Positions 16,121-24,958 of a DNA stretch of 58,141 nucleotides are shown here, piece by piece (the first letter of the stretch is position 1; the number at the start of each line of letters is the position of its first letter). Source of the stretch: an uncultured Trueperaceae bacterium. GTDB lineage: Bacteria > Deinococcota > Deinococci > Deinococcales > Trueperaceae. The notes beneath the pieces were generated by a model. The model did not search any database and was not told the DNA's origin. It saw only the letters and a list, made by a program, of their open reading frames with translations. Position numbers and translations under genes: made by a program. The stretch spans positions 1 to 58,141 of the forward strand of contig CALCHY010000188.1 in assembly GCA_937907415.1 (NCBI GenBank), in the 5' to 3' direction.

Positions 16121-17272
16121 GTGGCACGCCACCACCAAGTAACCTCCGTCCCTCCCCACCTCGCGCCGGGTCGAGCCGGGATGCGGACGTTCGATGCCGA
16201 CATCGTCGTTGCCGGCGCCAGCTTCGCTGGCCTGGCCGCAGCCCGCGCCCTTCGCGGCCACGACGTCGTGGTGCTCGACCCCCACCCCGTCGGCTCCTTC
16301 GAGACCTCCGCCGGGGGCGTACCGCTTGCGACCTTGGAGGCGCTCGACGCGGCCGCCACCGCCAGCGAACTGCACCCCCATGTCGTGGTGCACACGCCCC
16401 GCGGTGAGCGAGTCGTTCCGCTCCCTTCGCCGTACGCGGTGATCGACTACGAGGTGTTCTGCCGTCGGTTGGCGAACCAGGCTGACGCGCCGGTGCTGCG
16501 GCGGCGCGCCACCGGCTACCAGAGCGGCGCGGTGCTGACCGACCAAGGTCCCATCACCTGCCGCGCGGCCATCGACGCCAGTGGCCACCGCGCGGTGCTC
16601 GCCTCCTCGCTCCGGCCCGGGTACACACGCCGTGGTGAGATGGGGGCGGCTGTCGAAGTCGTGAGGCGTCGGCCACGCGGCTTCCCCGTCGGCCTGCACT
16701 TCTACCTAGGCGGCGATTGGCCGCCCGGCTACGGCTGGGCGTTCGGCGCGGGCGACACCGTTCGGGCCGGCGTGGGCCTCCTGTATGCCACCCGTCACGC
16801 GGGGCGGCTCGAAGAGGCACTCCTGGCGTTGCTGCGCGTCGCCCGCCTCGGATCGGGAGATGAGGCGCTTGCGCGGCACGGGGGGCTCATCCCGCTGCGA
16901 CGTAGAGCCGCCGTGGTGGACGATGTCTTCGTCGTTGGCGACGCAGCCGGACAGGTGCTGCCGGGAACCGCGGAGGGCATCCGCCCCGCGCTGCACTTCG
17001 CTACCCGCCTCGGCGAGTTGCTGGCGGACGCCCTCGACGGTCGATGCCGACTCGGTGACGCGCGCCTCGCCTACCAGGGCCAGGTGGCCGCCAAGGCCGG
17101 AGGCTATCGCGCGCTCGCCATCACGCAGCGCGTCCTGACCGCCTTACCGCCGGCAGCCGCCGCCGACACGGTGACTACCATCTCCCCTTGGCGCCTGACG
17201 GCCGCCCTGGTCGACCGCTACGTGCGGGCGTTCTCGATCCCGTCGGCGCGCACGAATCCTTCGACGGGATAG
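16121..17272 (+). CDS. FAD-dependent oxidoreductase (geranylgeranyl reductase-like)
   Basis: A flavoprotein of about 383 residues. The dinucleotide-binding strand-turn-helix (DIVVAGASFAGLAAARAL) is near residues 25-42, and the second FAD motif (VFVVGDAAGQVLPGTAEGIRPAL) is near 270-292. This pattern fits the geranylgeranyl reductase/PHBH-like family, which hydrogenates prenyl chains, including menaquinone side chains and archaeal lipids. The start is uncertain: the GTG at 16121 has AAGGAG nearby, while an ATG at 16181 begins closer to the FAD fold. Next to cytochrome b, a role in modifying quinone or membrane isoprenoids is plausible but inferred. Confidence 0.75.
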   Translation: MARHHQVTSVPPHLAPGRAGMRTFDADIVVAGASFAGLAAARALRGHDVVVLDPHPVGSFETSAGGVPLATLEALDAAATASELHPHVVVHTPRGERVVPLPSPYAVIDYEVFCRRLANQADAPVLRRRATGYQSGAVLTDQGPITCRAAIDASGHRAVLASSLRPGYTRRGEMGAAVEVVRRRPRGFPVGLHFYLGGDWPPGYGWAFGAGDTVRAGVGLLYATRHAGRLEEALLALLRVARLGSGDEALARHGGLIPLRRRAAVVDDVFVVGDAAGQVLPGTAEGIRPALHFATRLGELLADALDGRCRLGDARLAYQGQVAAKAGGYRALAITQRVLTALPPAAAADTVTTISPWRLTAALVDRYVRAFSIPSARTNPSTG

Positions 17273-17388
17273 TCGATCAGCCCGCCGTCCTCAGCGCTTC
17301 GCGCATACAATCGCCGCGCCGGACCGACGCGACATGCGACTCTCGAAGAAGACCACTCGACCGCCGCTCGAGAAAGGAGCCGACACCC

Positions 17389-18417
17389 ATGACCATACGC
17401 GTCGCCGTCAACGGGTACGGCGTTATCGGAAAACGCGTCGCTGACGCCGTTCGCTCGCAGCCCGACATGACCTTGGCAGGTGTAAGCGACGTCGCCACCG
17501 ACTACCGCATCAAAGCGGCGCTCGCCCACGGGCTCACCATCTTCGCCTCTACGTCCGATGCCGTCCCGCGGATGCGGGCGGCAGGCCTCGACCCGGCAGG
17601 AGAGCTTCCCGACCTCCTGAGCGAGGTGGACGTGGTCGTGGACTGCACGCCCAAGGGCATGGCGGAGCGCAACCTGCCGGTCTACCACGAACACGGCGTC
17701 AAGGCGGTCTTTCAGGGCGGCGAGTCCCACGCCCTCACCGGCCACTCCTTCGTCGCTCAGGCCAACTACGCCACCGCGATCGACCGCGATGCCACGCGTG
17801 TGGTGTCGTGCAATACCACGGGCACCGTTCGCACCCTTACGGCGCTGCGCGACGCGGGCCTCCTGCGCAAGGCCAGAGGCGTGTTGATCCGTCGAGCAAC
17901 GGATCCTTGGGAAGCCGACCACTCCGGCATCATGAACACCATCGTCCCAGAGCGGAGCATCCCAAGCCACCAAGGTCCCGACGCCCAAACGGTCGTCCCT
18001 GACCTCGACGTCGTCACCGTCGCCGCCAAAGCCGCTCACACTCAGACTCACAACCACTACTGGACCATCGAGCTCAGCCGCGAAACCAGCCGCGCAGAGG
18101 TGCTCGCTGCCTTTCGCGCAGCGCCACGCATCGCCCTCATCCGCATGAGTGATGGGATCGTCGCCCTCAACAGCACACTCGAGCTCATGAAGGACCTCGG
18201 CCGCCCCCGCGGCGACATGTGGGAGGTCGCCCTGTGGGAAGACGTCCTCACCGTTCGCGGACGTGAGGCGTTCTACACCTACCAAGTTGACAATCAGGCC
18301 ATCGTCGTGCCCGAGAACATCGACGCTATCCGAGCCCTCATGGCCAGGGAGCTGGATGCGGCCGCGTCGATGCGTCGCACCGATGCGAGCCTCGGCGTGT
18401 TGAAGGACTTCGTGTGA
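17389..18417 (+). CDS. Type II (archaeal-type) glyceraldehyde-3-phosphate dehydrogenase
   Basis: A 342-residue protein with an N-terminal Rossmann motif (VNGYGVIGKRV, about 6-16) and the catalytic cysteine in VSCNTTG (Cys141). These are the hallmarks of the archaeal NAD(P)-dependent GAPDH class, distinct from ordinary bacterial GapA. It would oxidise glyceraldehyde 3-phosphate to 1,3-bisphosphoglycerate. The ATG at 17389 follows AGAAAGGAG. A TACAAT at 17306-17311 is a possible -10 box. The next gene overlaps by four bases (GTGA). Type II GAPDH is rare in bacteria, so its presence in a copper/redox cluster suggests transfer or a specialised role. Confidence 0.88.
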   Translation: MTIRVAVNGYGVIGKRVADAVRSQPDMTLAGVSDVATDYRIKAALAHGLTIFASTSDAVPRMRAAGLDPAGELPDLLSEVDVVVDCTPKGMAERNLPVYHEHGVKAVFQGGESHALTGHSFVAQANYATAIDRDATRVVSCNTTGTVRTLTALRDAGLLRKARGVLIRRATDPWEADHSGIMNTIVPERSIPSHQGPDAQTVVPDLDVVTVAAKAAHTQTHNHYWTIELSRETSRAEVLAAFRAAPRIALIRMSDGIVALNSTLELMKDLGRPRGDMWEVALWEDVLTVRGREAFYTYQVDNQAIVVPENIDAIRALMARELDAAASMRRTDASLGVLKDFV

Positions 18418-19604
18418 GTGGGGGGCAGCGATCGCCGACGGCAGCGGGGCGCTCGGGCGAACGCCGCCGGTCCGGCATCGCGCTCGGTCGAGCGTTCGGC
18501 GTCGACATCGTGCTGGACCCTTCGTGGTTTCTGGTCTTCGTGTTCGTAACCTGGTCGCTTCTACGTATGCTCAGCTTCCCGGTGTCGAGTGTCGGTCGTC
18601 TCGCACTGGCGTTGACGGTGTCCGTTCTCTTCTTCGCCTCGATCTTGGCGCACGAACTGGGGCACGCCGTCGTCGCGAACGCGATGCGTGTGCCGGTGCG
18701 CCGCATCACCTTGTTCCTGCTCGGCGGAATTGCCCACCTGGCGGATGAGCCGCGACGGGCCCGTGACGAGCTCGTGATCGCGGCGGCGGGTCCGGCCGTG
18801 AGTCTGGCGCTCGCCATGCTGTTCGGGCTGCCCTTGCTCCTCGGCGACGCCTGGCTGCCGCCCGTGCTGCGCCACCCGTCCGCCTGGCTCACTTGGGCGA
18901 ACTTCGGCCTGGCCGTCTTCAACCTACTCCCGGCGTTCCCGCTCGATGGCGGCCGCATGCTGCGGGCAACCCTGTGGTCGGCGGGCACCGAGAAGGCACG
19001 CGCGACGGTCGTGAGCGGGGCCGTGGGCCGGGCGCTGGCGCTGGTGCTGATGGGCCTCGGGGCCTGGTTGGCGGTCACCGGCGGCTGGACGCACGGCGTT
19101 TGGATCTTGCTTGTGGGCTGGTTCATCTACGGGGCGGCCGCCCTCGCGCTGAGGCAGGGCACGCTCCAGGCGTGGCTGCAGGGGCGGACCGTGGCGTCCG
19201 TCATGGTCACGGACTGCCCGCGCATGCTCGAACAGGACGACCTCGAGCTGCTCGCGCACGACACGCTGAAACGTATGGCTCGCCGTTGTTTCCCGGTCGT
19301 CGACCCGACGAGTGGCGCCCTACGCGGCATCGTGACGCCGGCCGGGATGCGCGGCGTCCCGCGCGAGCGATGGCCCCTCACACCCCTTCGCGAGGTCATG
19401 GTGCCGGCAGAGGCGCTGCCCACGGCCCGGCCTGCCGAGCCGCTCACGTCTGCTGTCGATCGGCTGTGGGCCGCCGGTGTGGACCGTGTGCCCGTCATCG
19501 AAGGGGGGCGTTTCCTCGGCATGCTCATCATGGAAGAGATCGAGCGCGCCATGGCTCGTCCCGGTCGGCCGACGCGCAGGCCGTTCGAAGGGCGGAACCA
19601 ATGA
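18414..19604 (+). CDS. Site-2 protease family (M50) metalloprotease with CBS domains
   Basis: A 396-residue intramembrane zinc metalloprotease. The catalytic HELGH motif is at residues 80-84, and the third zinc ligand is in LLPAFPLDGGRM (Asp178). Helices before, between and after these motifs form the S2P core, and two CBS motifs (about 255-385) form a cytosolic regulatory pair. Such proteins cleave membrane-tethered regulators or signal peptides. The GTG at 18414 overlaps the GAPDH stop, and the gene's own stop overlaps the ATPase start (ATGA). The three are therefore a coupled unit. Substrate unknown. Confidence 0.9.
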   Translation: MSGGQRSPTAAGRSGERRRSGIALGRAFGVDIVLDPSWFLVFVFVTWSLLRMLSFPVSSVGRLALALTVSVLFFASILAHELGHAVVANAMRVPVRRITLFLLGGIAHLADEPRRARDELVIAAAGPAVSLALAMLFGLPLLLGDAWLPPVLRHPSAWLTWANFGLAVFNLLPAFPLDGGRMLRATLWSAGTEKARATVVSGAVGRALALVLMGLGAWLAVTGGWTHGVWILLVGWFIYGAAALALRQGTLQAWLQGRTVASVMVTDCPRMLEQDDLELLAHDTLKRMARRCFPVVDPTSGALRGIVTPAGMRGVPRERWPLTPLREVMVPAEALPTARPAEPLTSAVDRLWAAGVDRVPVIEGGRFLGMLIMEEIERAMARPGRPTRRPFEGRNQ

Positions 19605-22024
19605 GCGAGCACGAAGGCCGATCCACCACGGTTGCGACCGGGCGGTCGTCCGGAGAGATCGCTTCCGGCCACCACGCTGGCCACCGCATGGCCCACGGTG
19701 CAGTGGCCGAGATCGCGTTGCACGACTGCCACGACGCCGGCGAGCAGGCGGGACTCGAGGTGCGCCTCGCCAGCTACTCAGGCGTGACGGCGGTTCATTT
19801 CGACCGCACACGCGCCCTCGCGCACCTCACCTACGACCCGACCATCACGAACGAGCAGCGCATCCGGGATGCGCTGCAGCGCGACGGCTACCGGTGTGAC
19901 TGCCACGCGTGCGCCGACTCCACCAGCCATGCCGGTCACCCCGCCGTCGCCGCGACCGACGCGCCCGCCCACCGCCCTGCCAGCGGTGCCGCCGGCGACG
20001 CCCACGCGGGCCACGGCGCGCACATGGTGCAGGACATGCTCCGGCGCTTGATCGGCTCCGCCGTGCTCACCCTCCCCATCGTCATCTGGTCTCCACTCGG
20101 CGCCATCGTGGGGTTCCCAGCCGAGCCCCCCTTCGGCATCTCGCTCGGGATCTGGGGATTCGTCTTCGGCACACCGGTAGTGCTCTGGGGCGGTTGGGTC
20201 TTCCTCAACTCCGCCTGGCGCAGCCTGCGCCGTGGCGACGTCACCATGATGACCCTCATCGCCCTCGGCGTGCTCGTTTCGTACAGCTACTCCGTAGCCG
20301 TCACCTTCTTCCTGCAGGGCGAGGTGTTCTACGAAGCTGCCGCCATGCTCACGACGCTCAGCCTGCTGGGGCACTGGCTCGAGATGCGTGCGCGCTTCAG
20401 CACCGGCAAGGCGGTCGAGGCGCTCCTGCGCCTTGCGCCGGCCACCGCCCGCGTACGCCGTAACGGGGAGGAGACCGACGTCCCCGTCGAACAGGTGCGA
20501 GTCGGCGACATCGTCGTCACTAGACCGGGCGACCGCCTCCCCGTCGACGGGGTGGTGACCGAGGGCCAGAGCTACGTCGACGAAGCCATGATCACCGGCG
20601 AGCCCATCCCAGCCAACAAGCAACCCGGATCCAAGGTCGTGGCTGGGACCGTCAACCAGACCGGCGCCTTCGCCTTCCGCGCCGACGCCGTCGGGGCCGA
20701 CACCGCTCTCTCGCGGATCGTACAGATGGTCCAGAACGCGCAAGCGTCCAAGGCCCCCGCCCAACGCCTCGCCGACCGGGCCGGAAGGGTCCTGGTGTAC
20801 GTCGCGCTCGGCGCCGGCACCGCCGCGTTCCTGATCTGGATGTTGGTAGGCGGCAACGGCTTCCTGTTCGCGCTCACTGCCGGCGTCTCCGCCCTCGTCA
20901 TCGCGTGTCCCGATGCCCTCGCCCTCGCCACGCCAACTGCTATCACCGTCGCCGTCGGCAAGTCGGCGCGAGATGGCGTGCTCTTCAAGAACGCCACCGA
21001 ACTCGAAGCCACTGCTGGCATCAACACCGTCGTCCTCGACAAGACCGGCACCCTCACCGAGGGAAGGCCGGCCTTGACCGATCTGGTGCCTGCCGATGGC
21101 GTGGACTCCGACACGCTCCTCACTCTTGCCGCCAGTGCCGATCAGCCTTCGCAGCACCCACTGGCCGAAGCCATCGTCCGTGCCGCTCTCGAACGCGGTC
21201 TGGACCTGGCCAAGGCCGAGTCGTTCGACTCCTTGCCCGGCCTCGGCGTCACTGCCACCGTCGACGGCGCCGCGATACACATCGGGAACCGCTCCCTCAT
21301 GAACCGAGAAGGGGTGGAAGTGGGGGCCCTCGAGGACGCCCACCGGCGGTTGAGTGCAGAGGCGAAGACCGCCATGTTCGTCTCCGCCGACGGCCGAGCG
21401 TTGGGCCTCGTCGCGGTCGCCGACACGATTCGCCCCAGCGCCAAGAGCGCCATCGACACGCTTCACGCGATGGGCGTCACCACCGTCATGCTCACCGGTG
21501 ACAACCGCGCCACGGCACGAGCCGTGGCCGATCAGCTCGGTATCGACACCGTCATCGCCGAGGTCCTTCCGCAGGACAAGGCCGCCAAGGTCGCCGAGTT
21601 GCGCGCCGCAGACAAGCGCGTGGCCATGGTCGGGGACGGCGTCAACGACGCCCCCGCCCTCGCCGAGGCCGACGTTGGTATCGCTATCGGGGCGGGAACC
21701 GACGTTGCCGTCGAGACCGCCGGCGTGGTCCTGGTCAAGAACGACCCGGCCGATGTCGCCCGGGCGATCGATCTCGCCCGCAAGACGCGGGCCAAGATCC
21801 GCCAGAACCTCGTCTGGGCAGCCGCCTACAACGTCGTCGCGATCCCCGTCGCCGGCGGCGCTCTCTACCCGACCCTCGGCCTGCTGCTCACGCCCGAGTG
21901 GGCGGCACTCGCCATGGCCGCCTCCACCGTGTCGGTCACCCTCAACGCTCTCGCGCTGAATCGGGCGCGCTTCGGCGTACGGACCGGCGACATCCGCCCG
22001 GCACCGCCTGCGCCCGCGCACTGA
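19601..22024 (+). CDS. CopB-like P1B-type ATPase with a CPD metal motif
   Basis: An 807-residue P-type ATPase. Its N-terminal 150 residues are rich in His and Cys (HHAGHRMAHG, CDCHACAD, HAGHGAHM), like CopB-type pumps, around a degenerate HMA-like fold without CxxC. The actuator (ITGEP), DKTGT (Asp480), HP and GDGVNDAP motifs are intact. The sixth-helix metal motif reads Cys436-Pro437-Asp438 instead of CPC (CopA) or CPH (CopB). GAT differs from CAT (His) by one base. The last helices carry YN and MAAST, closer to the CopB MSxST signature. The substrate could be Cu or another metal. Its start overlaps the S2P stop. Confidence 0.88.
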   Translation: MSEHEGRSTTVATGRSSGEIASGHHAGHRMAHGAVAEIALHDCHDAGEQAGLEVRLASYSGVTAVHFDRTRALAHLTYDPTITNEQRIRDALQRDGYRCDCHACADSTSHAGHPAVAATDAPAHRPASGAAGDAHAGHGAHMVQDMLRRLIGSAVLTLPIVIWSPLGAIVGFPAEPPFGISLGIWGFVFGTPVVLWGGWVFLNSAWRSLRRGDVTMMTLIALGVLVSYSYSVAVTFFLQGEVFYEAAAMLTTLSLLGHWLEMRARFSTGKAVEALLRLAPATARVRRNGEETDVPVEQVRVGDIVVTRPGDRLPVDGVVTEGQSYVDEAMITGEPIPANKQPGSKVVAGTVNQTGAFAFRADAVGADTALSRIVQMVQNAQASKAPAQRLADRAGRVLVYVALGAGTAAFLIWMLVGGNGFLFALTAGVSALVIACPDALALATPTAITVAVGKSARDGVLFKNATELEATAGINTVVLDKTGTLTEGRPALTDLVPADGVDSDTLLTLAASADQPSQHPLAEAIVRAALERGLDLAKAESFDSLPGLGVTATVDGAAIHIGNRSLMNREGVEVGALEDAHRRLSAEAKTAMFVSADGRALGLVAVADTIRPSAKSAIDTLHAMGVTTVMLTGDNRATARAVADQLGIDTVIAEVLPQDKAAKVAELRAADKRVAMVGDGVNDAPALAEADVGIAIGAGTDVAVETAGVVLVKNDPADVARAIDLARKTRAKIRQNLVWAAAYNVVAIPVAGGALYPTLGLLLTPEWAALAMAASTVSVTLNALALNRARFGVRTGDIRPAPPAPAH

Positions 22025-22090
22025 ACCTGGACCACCGCATCGGCCGTTCGCGCGGCACTAAGCCGAAGTGAAGAGAGGAAGGCAGCCGAC

Positions 22091-22759
22091 ATGCCCGTGA
22101 GTAGCGACCCGAACCTGACTCCCCCCGACGCTTCCCCAAGTAGCCGTGACACCGACAGCGAACATGACGACGATCTTCTGGCTCGCCGCAGGCGCATTCT
22201 GCAGGCCGGCATCGGCATGAGCGTGGTGCTCACCATGGGCGGGCTCTCGGCGCTGAGCGTCACGGGCGGACTGCGGCCGATAGCGCGCACTACGCCCGAT
22301 CGCGAGCCACCCGAGAAGGGCGACGACCTCGTACTCGCCGACGTCCAGAGCCACGTACTCCGTCCAGACGACCTGCCACTGGGTGGGGGTATCACGATGG
22401 CGTATCCCCGTAATCCACGGACGCAGATCGTGAAGGGGGGGACCATCGACAACCTGGTGCTCGTGGCGCGGTTCGATCCCCTAGAGCTGGCTGAGCCGAC
22501 ACGGACGTACGCTGCCCATGGCGTCGTCGCGTACTCCGCCATCTGCACGCACCTAGGATGTACGGTCAGCGAGTGGGACGCCGAGCAGGACTGGTTTCAC
22601 TGCCTATGCCACCACGCGCGTTTCGATCCGCGCGCTGGCGCCGCCGTGACTGCCGGTCCCGCTCCCCGACCACTGCCGGTGTTGCCGCTCGAGGCGCGGG
22701 GTGACGGCATCGCGTGCGGTGGCGCCTTCCTCTCACCCGTTGGCGTGCTCCAGGGTTAG
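22091..22759 (+). CDS. Rieske [2Fe-2S] protein
   Basis: A 222-residue membrane-anchored Rieske protein. An N-terminal helix (about 36-60, preceded by RRRR as in Tat-type signals) is followed by a soluble domain with cluster ligands in Cys152-Thr-His154-Leu-Gly-Cys157 and Cys171-Leu-Cys173-His174. The second box reads CLCHHA rather than the usual CPCHGS; the ligands are kept. It should accept electrons from quinol through the cytochrome b encoded at 14105 and pass them to a c-type cytochrome or cupredoxin. It is separated from cytochrome b by eight genes, which is unusual for bc complexes. Confidence 0.88.
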   Translation: MPVSSDPNLTPPDASPSSRDTDSEHDDDLLARRRRILQAGIGMSVVLTMGGLSALSVTGGLRPIARTTPDREPPEKGDDLVLADVQSHVLRPDDLPLGGGITMAYPRNPRTQIVKGGTIDNLVLVARFDPLELAEPTRTYAAHGVVAYSAICTHLGCTVSEWDAEQDWFHCLCHHARFDPRAGAAVTAGPAPRPLPVLPLEARGDGIACGGAFLSPVGVLQG

Positions 22760-22934
22760 CTCGCTCAGTGTGCTCGCGGTTGTCGATCTCCGAATCGAGC
22801 GCCTTGTGCACCGTGTGTCGCGAACGCACGAACCGCCTGGCCCATCACTCGCTCGCTCGCCTCGATCCGGGCCAGCGCATCCTCGACCTCCAAGGGCGGC
22901 GCCACCAGCCACCGCCGGGTCGCGCCGCCGAGCG

Positions 22935-22965
22935 TTACACGGTCTTTACACGAACCGCATACGCT
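22935..22965 (+). promoter_or_regulatory. Promoter with tandem TTACACG repeat before ccmF
   Basis: TTACACG occurs at 22935-22941 and 22946-22952, exactly 11 bp apart, followed after seven bases by TACGCT (22960-22965), a TAnnnT -10 box. The repeats cover the -35 region, as activator sites of OmpR-type regulators do. The ccmF ATG lies 10 bases after the -10, so the leader would be very short. Confidence 0.55.
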
Positions 22966-22975
22966 CACACGCGGC

Positions 22976-23797
22976 ATGCGACTCGACCTTCTCGGTACCG
23001 GCGCCGTCACCTTTGCCCTAGCCACGGCGCTGTTCGGCATCGTCGCAGGGGCGCTCGGCCAGCGTGGTCGTGACGGTCGCCTGCTTGCCTCCGCCCGCTA
23101 CGCCGGCGTAGCCGGTTTCCTGGCGCTCACGGTGGCGGTCATCGTCATGCAGACCGCCCTGCTGACCAACGACTTCTCTATCTCATACGTGGCCGAGACA
23201 TCCAGCCGCTTCTCGCCGACGTGGGTGAAGATCGTCACGATGTGGTCGGCCCTCGACGGCTCCATCTTGCTGTGGGCCTGGCTGCTGTCCGCGTTCAACG
23301 CCGCCGTGTCCCTGCTTGCGCCTCCGTCCTCTCTGCGTCCGTGGGCCTCGATCGTCTTGAACGGTGTCCTGCTGTTCTTCACAGGCGTCATGGCCACCGT
23401 CGCGAACCCGTTCGGCTACATCCCGCTGCCGCCCGCCGACGGTCCGGGACCGAACCCGCTCTTGCAGAATCACTGGATGATGGCGGTCCACCCCGTGCTC
23501 ATGTACCTCGGCGTCGTGGGCCTGACGGTACCCTTCGCCTACGCCATGGCGGCGCTCGCGACCGGTCGGAGCGGAGCGGACTGGGCGCGCGAGACCCGAA
23601 CCTGGACGCTGATAGGATGGGGGTTTCTGACGTCCGCCATCGTGGCCGGCGGTTGGTGGAGCTACGAGGTGCTGGGCTGGGGCGGCTACTGGGGGTGGGA
23701 TCCTGTCGAGAACCTCATCTTGCTTCCGTGGCTGACTGCCACCGCCTTCGTGCATAGCGTCCAGGTGCAGGAGCGCCGGCGCATGCTCAAGGCCTGA
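22976..23797 (+). CDS. ccmF: Haem lyase CcmF, 5' part (interrupted by an in-frame TGA)
   Basis: The first 273 codons of CcmF, the membrane haem lyase that attaches haem to apocytochromes c. Helices, a conserved His (NHWMMAVHP) and the Trp-rich haem-handling motif WGGYWGWDPVEN are all present. The frame ends at TGA (23795-23797) in QERRRMLKA-stop-NITLIVLTF. CcmF relatives carry tryptophan at this point (KxWN), so TGG appears to have become TGA. Coding continues in the same frame to 24958, giving 660 codons, the normal CcmF length. Either the gene is a recent nonsense mutant, the TGA is read through, or this is a sequence error. Confidence 0.85.
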   Translation: MRLDLLGTGAVTFALATALFGIVAGALGQRGRDGRLLASARYAGVAGFLALTVAVIVMQTALLTNDFSISYVAETSSRFSPTWVKIVTMWSALDGSILLWAWLLSAFNAAVSLLAPPSSLRPWASIVLNGVLLFFTGVMATVANPFGYIPLPPADGPGPNPLLQNHWMMAVHPVLMYLGVVGLTVPFAYAMAALATGRSGADWARETRTWTLIGWGFLTSAIVAGGWWSYEVLGWGGYWGWDPVENLILLPWLTATAFVHSVQVQERRRMLKA

Positions 23798-24958
23798 AAC
23801 ATCACGCTGATCGTCCTTACCTTCAACCTGTCCATCCTTGCGACGTTCCTCATCCGCTCGGGTGTGCTGTCTTCGGTCCACAGCTTCGGTGCCGGACCCA
23901 TCGGGCCAGTGTTCTTGGGCTTCTTCCTGCTGGTCACGGTGGTCGCCTTCGGCCTTGCTGCGCTCCGCTGGGGCCAGTTGCGCGACCGTAACGAGCTCGA
24001 CAGCCCGGTCAGTCGCGAGAGCGGGTATCTGCTCAACAACGTGCTGTTCGTGGCGCTCGCGTTCGCTGTGCTGCTGGGCACGCTGTTTCCGCTGGTGGTG
24101 GAAGCGCTCACCGGCGACAAGGTCACGGTCGGGGCCCCGTACTTCAATCTCCTCAGCTTCCCGCTTTGGACGGCCCTGCTCGCCCTCATGGGGATCGGCC
24201 CTTTGCTCCCTTGGCGTCACGCACACGGCCGAGGAGTACTTCGTAATGCCGCCTGGCTCGTCGCGGCGGCGCTGCTCGTCGGCGGCGTCGCGTTCGCGGC
24301 CGGAGTGCGGAAGCCGTACCCGCTCCTCGTCGTCGCGCTTGCCGCGTACAACCTGACCAGTATCGCCCTCCTTCTCGTTGGCCCCGTGCGCGCGCGCTCG
24401 CGCGCCACCGGCCGCAACGTCCTGGCCGTGGGTCGCGACTACGTGCTCGACCAGCGCCGCCGTGTCGGAAGCATGATCGTTCACTTCGGTGTCGTGGTGA
24501 TCGCCTTGGGCGTGGCCGGCAGCGGAGGCTACCGAACCGACACGCAACTCCGGCTTCCCTACGGCCAGCCCGTGCCGTTCCAAGGCTACGAGCTCACCGC
24601 TCGAGCCCCGTTCAGCACGTCCACCGCGTCCAGAACGAGCGAGGGGGCGGTCGTCGAAGTGCGACGAGAGGGCCGCCTCCTTGCTACGCTCGAGCCCCGC
24701 CTGAATACGTTCCGTAACGCTCAGCAGGTGGTCTCGACGCCCGGGGTGCTGTACCGCGCGTGGGAGGACGTCTACCTCAACCTCACGCGTATCGATCCCG
24801 AAGGCGGAGGCGTCGTCGTGCGGGCAGTGCGGAGCCCGCTCATCACGTGGATCTGGCTCGGCGGCGCCGTCATGCTGCTCGGTACGGGCTACTCCCTCTC
24901 ACCAGGGCGCAGGCGGATGGCGGTGGGCGTTCGCTCCCCTAGCGGGACACCGACATGA
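23798..24958 (+). CDS. ccmF: Haem lyase CcmF, 3' part (same frame after the TGA)
   Basis: This continues CcmF in the frame of the upstream part: NITLIVLTF, then FLIRSGVLSSVHSFG, a classic CcmF segment, then further helices and a C-terminal periplasmic domain with a final helix (about 24840-24900). An internal ATG at 23864 could initiate a separate C-terminal piece, but it lies inside a conserved helix and has no good ribosome binding site, so independent translation is doubtful. The end overlaps the ccmH start by four bases, which suggests that the whole operon still evolved as a unit. Confidence 0.8.
   Translation, partial: NITLIVLTFNLSILATFLIRSGVLSSVHSFGAGPIGPVFLGFFLLVTVVAFGLAALRWGQLRDRNELDSPVSRESGYLLNNVLFVALAFAVLLGTLFPLVVEALTGDKVTVGAPYFNLLSFPLWTALLALMGIGPLLPWRHAHGRGVLRNAAWLVAAALLVGGVAFAAGVRKPYPLLVVALAAYNLTSIALLLVGPVRARSRATGRNVLAVGRDYVLDQRRRVGSMIVHFGVVVIALGVAGSGGYRTDTQLRLPYGQPVPFQGYELTARAPFSTSTASRTSEGAVVEVRREGRLLATLEPRLNTFRNAQQVVSTPGVLYRAWEDVYLNLTRIDPEGGGVVVRAVRSPLITWIWLGGAVMLLGTGYSLSPGRRRMAVGVRSPSGTPT

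Noticed and set aside
19778..22021. 747-codon minus-strand frame opposite the CPD ATPase
   Set aside because: Its composition (Gly, Asp, Glu, His rich without structure) is what the antisense of a GC-rich ATPase gives; the plus-strand gene has all P-type motifs.
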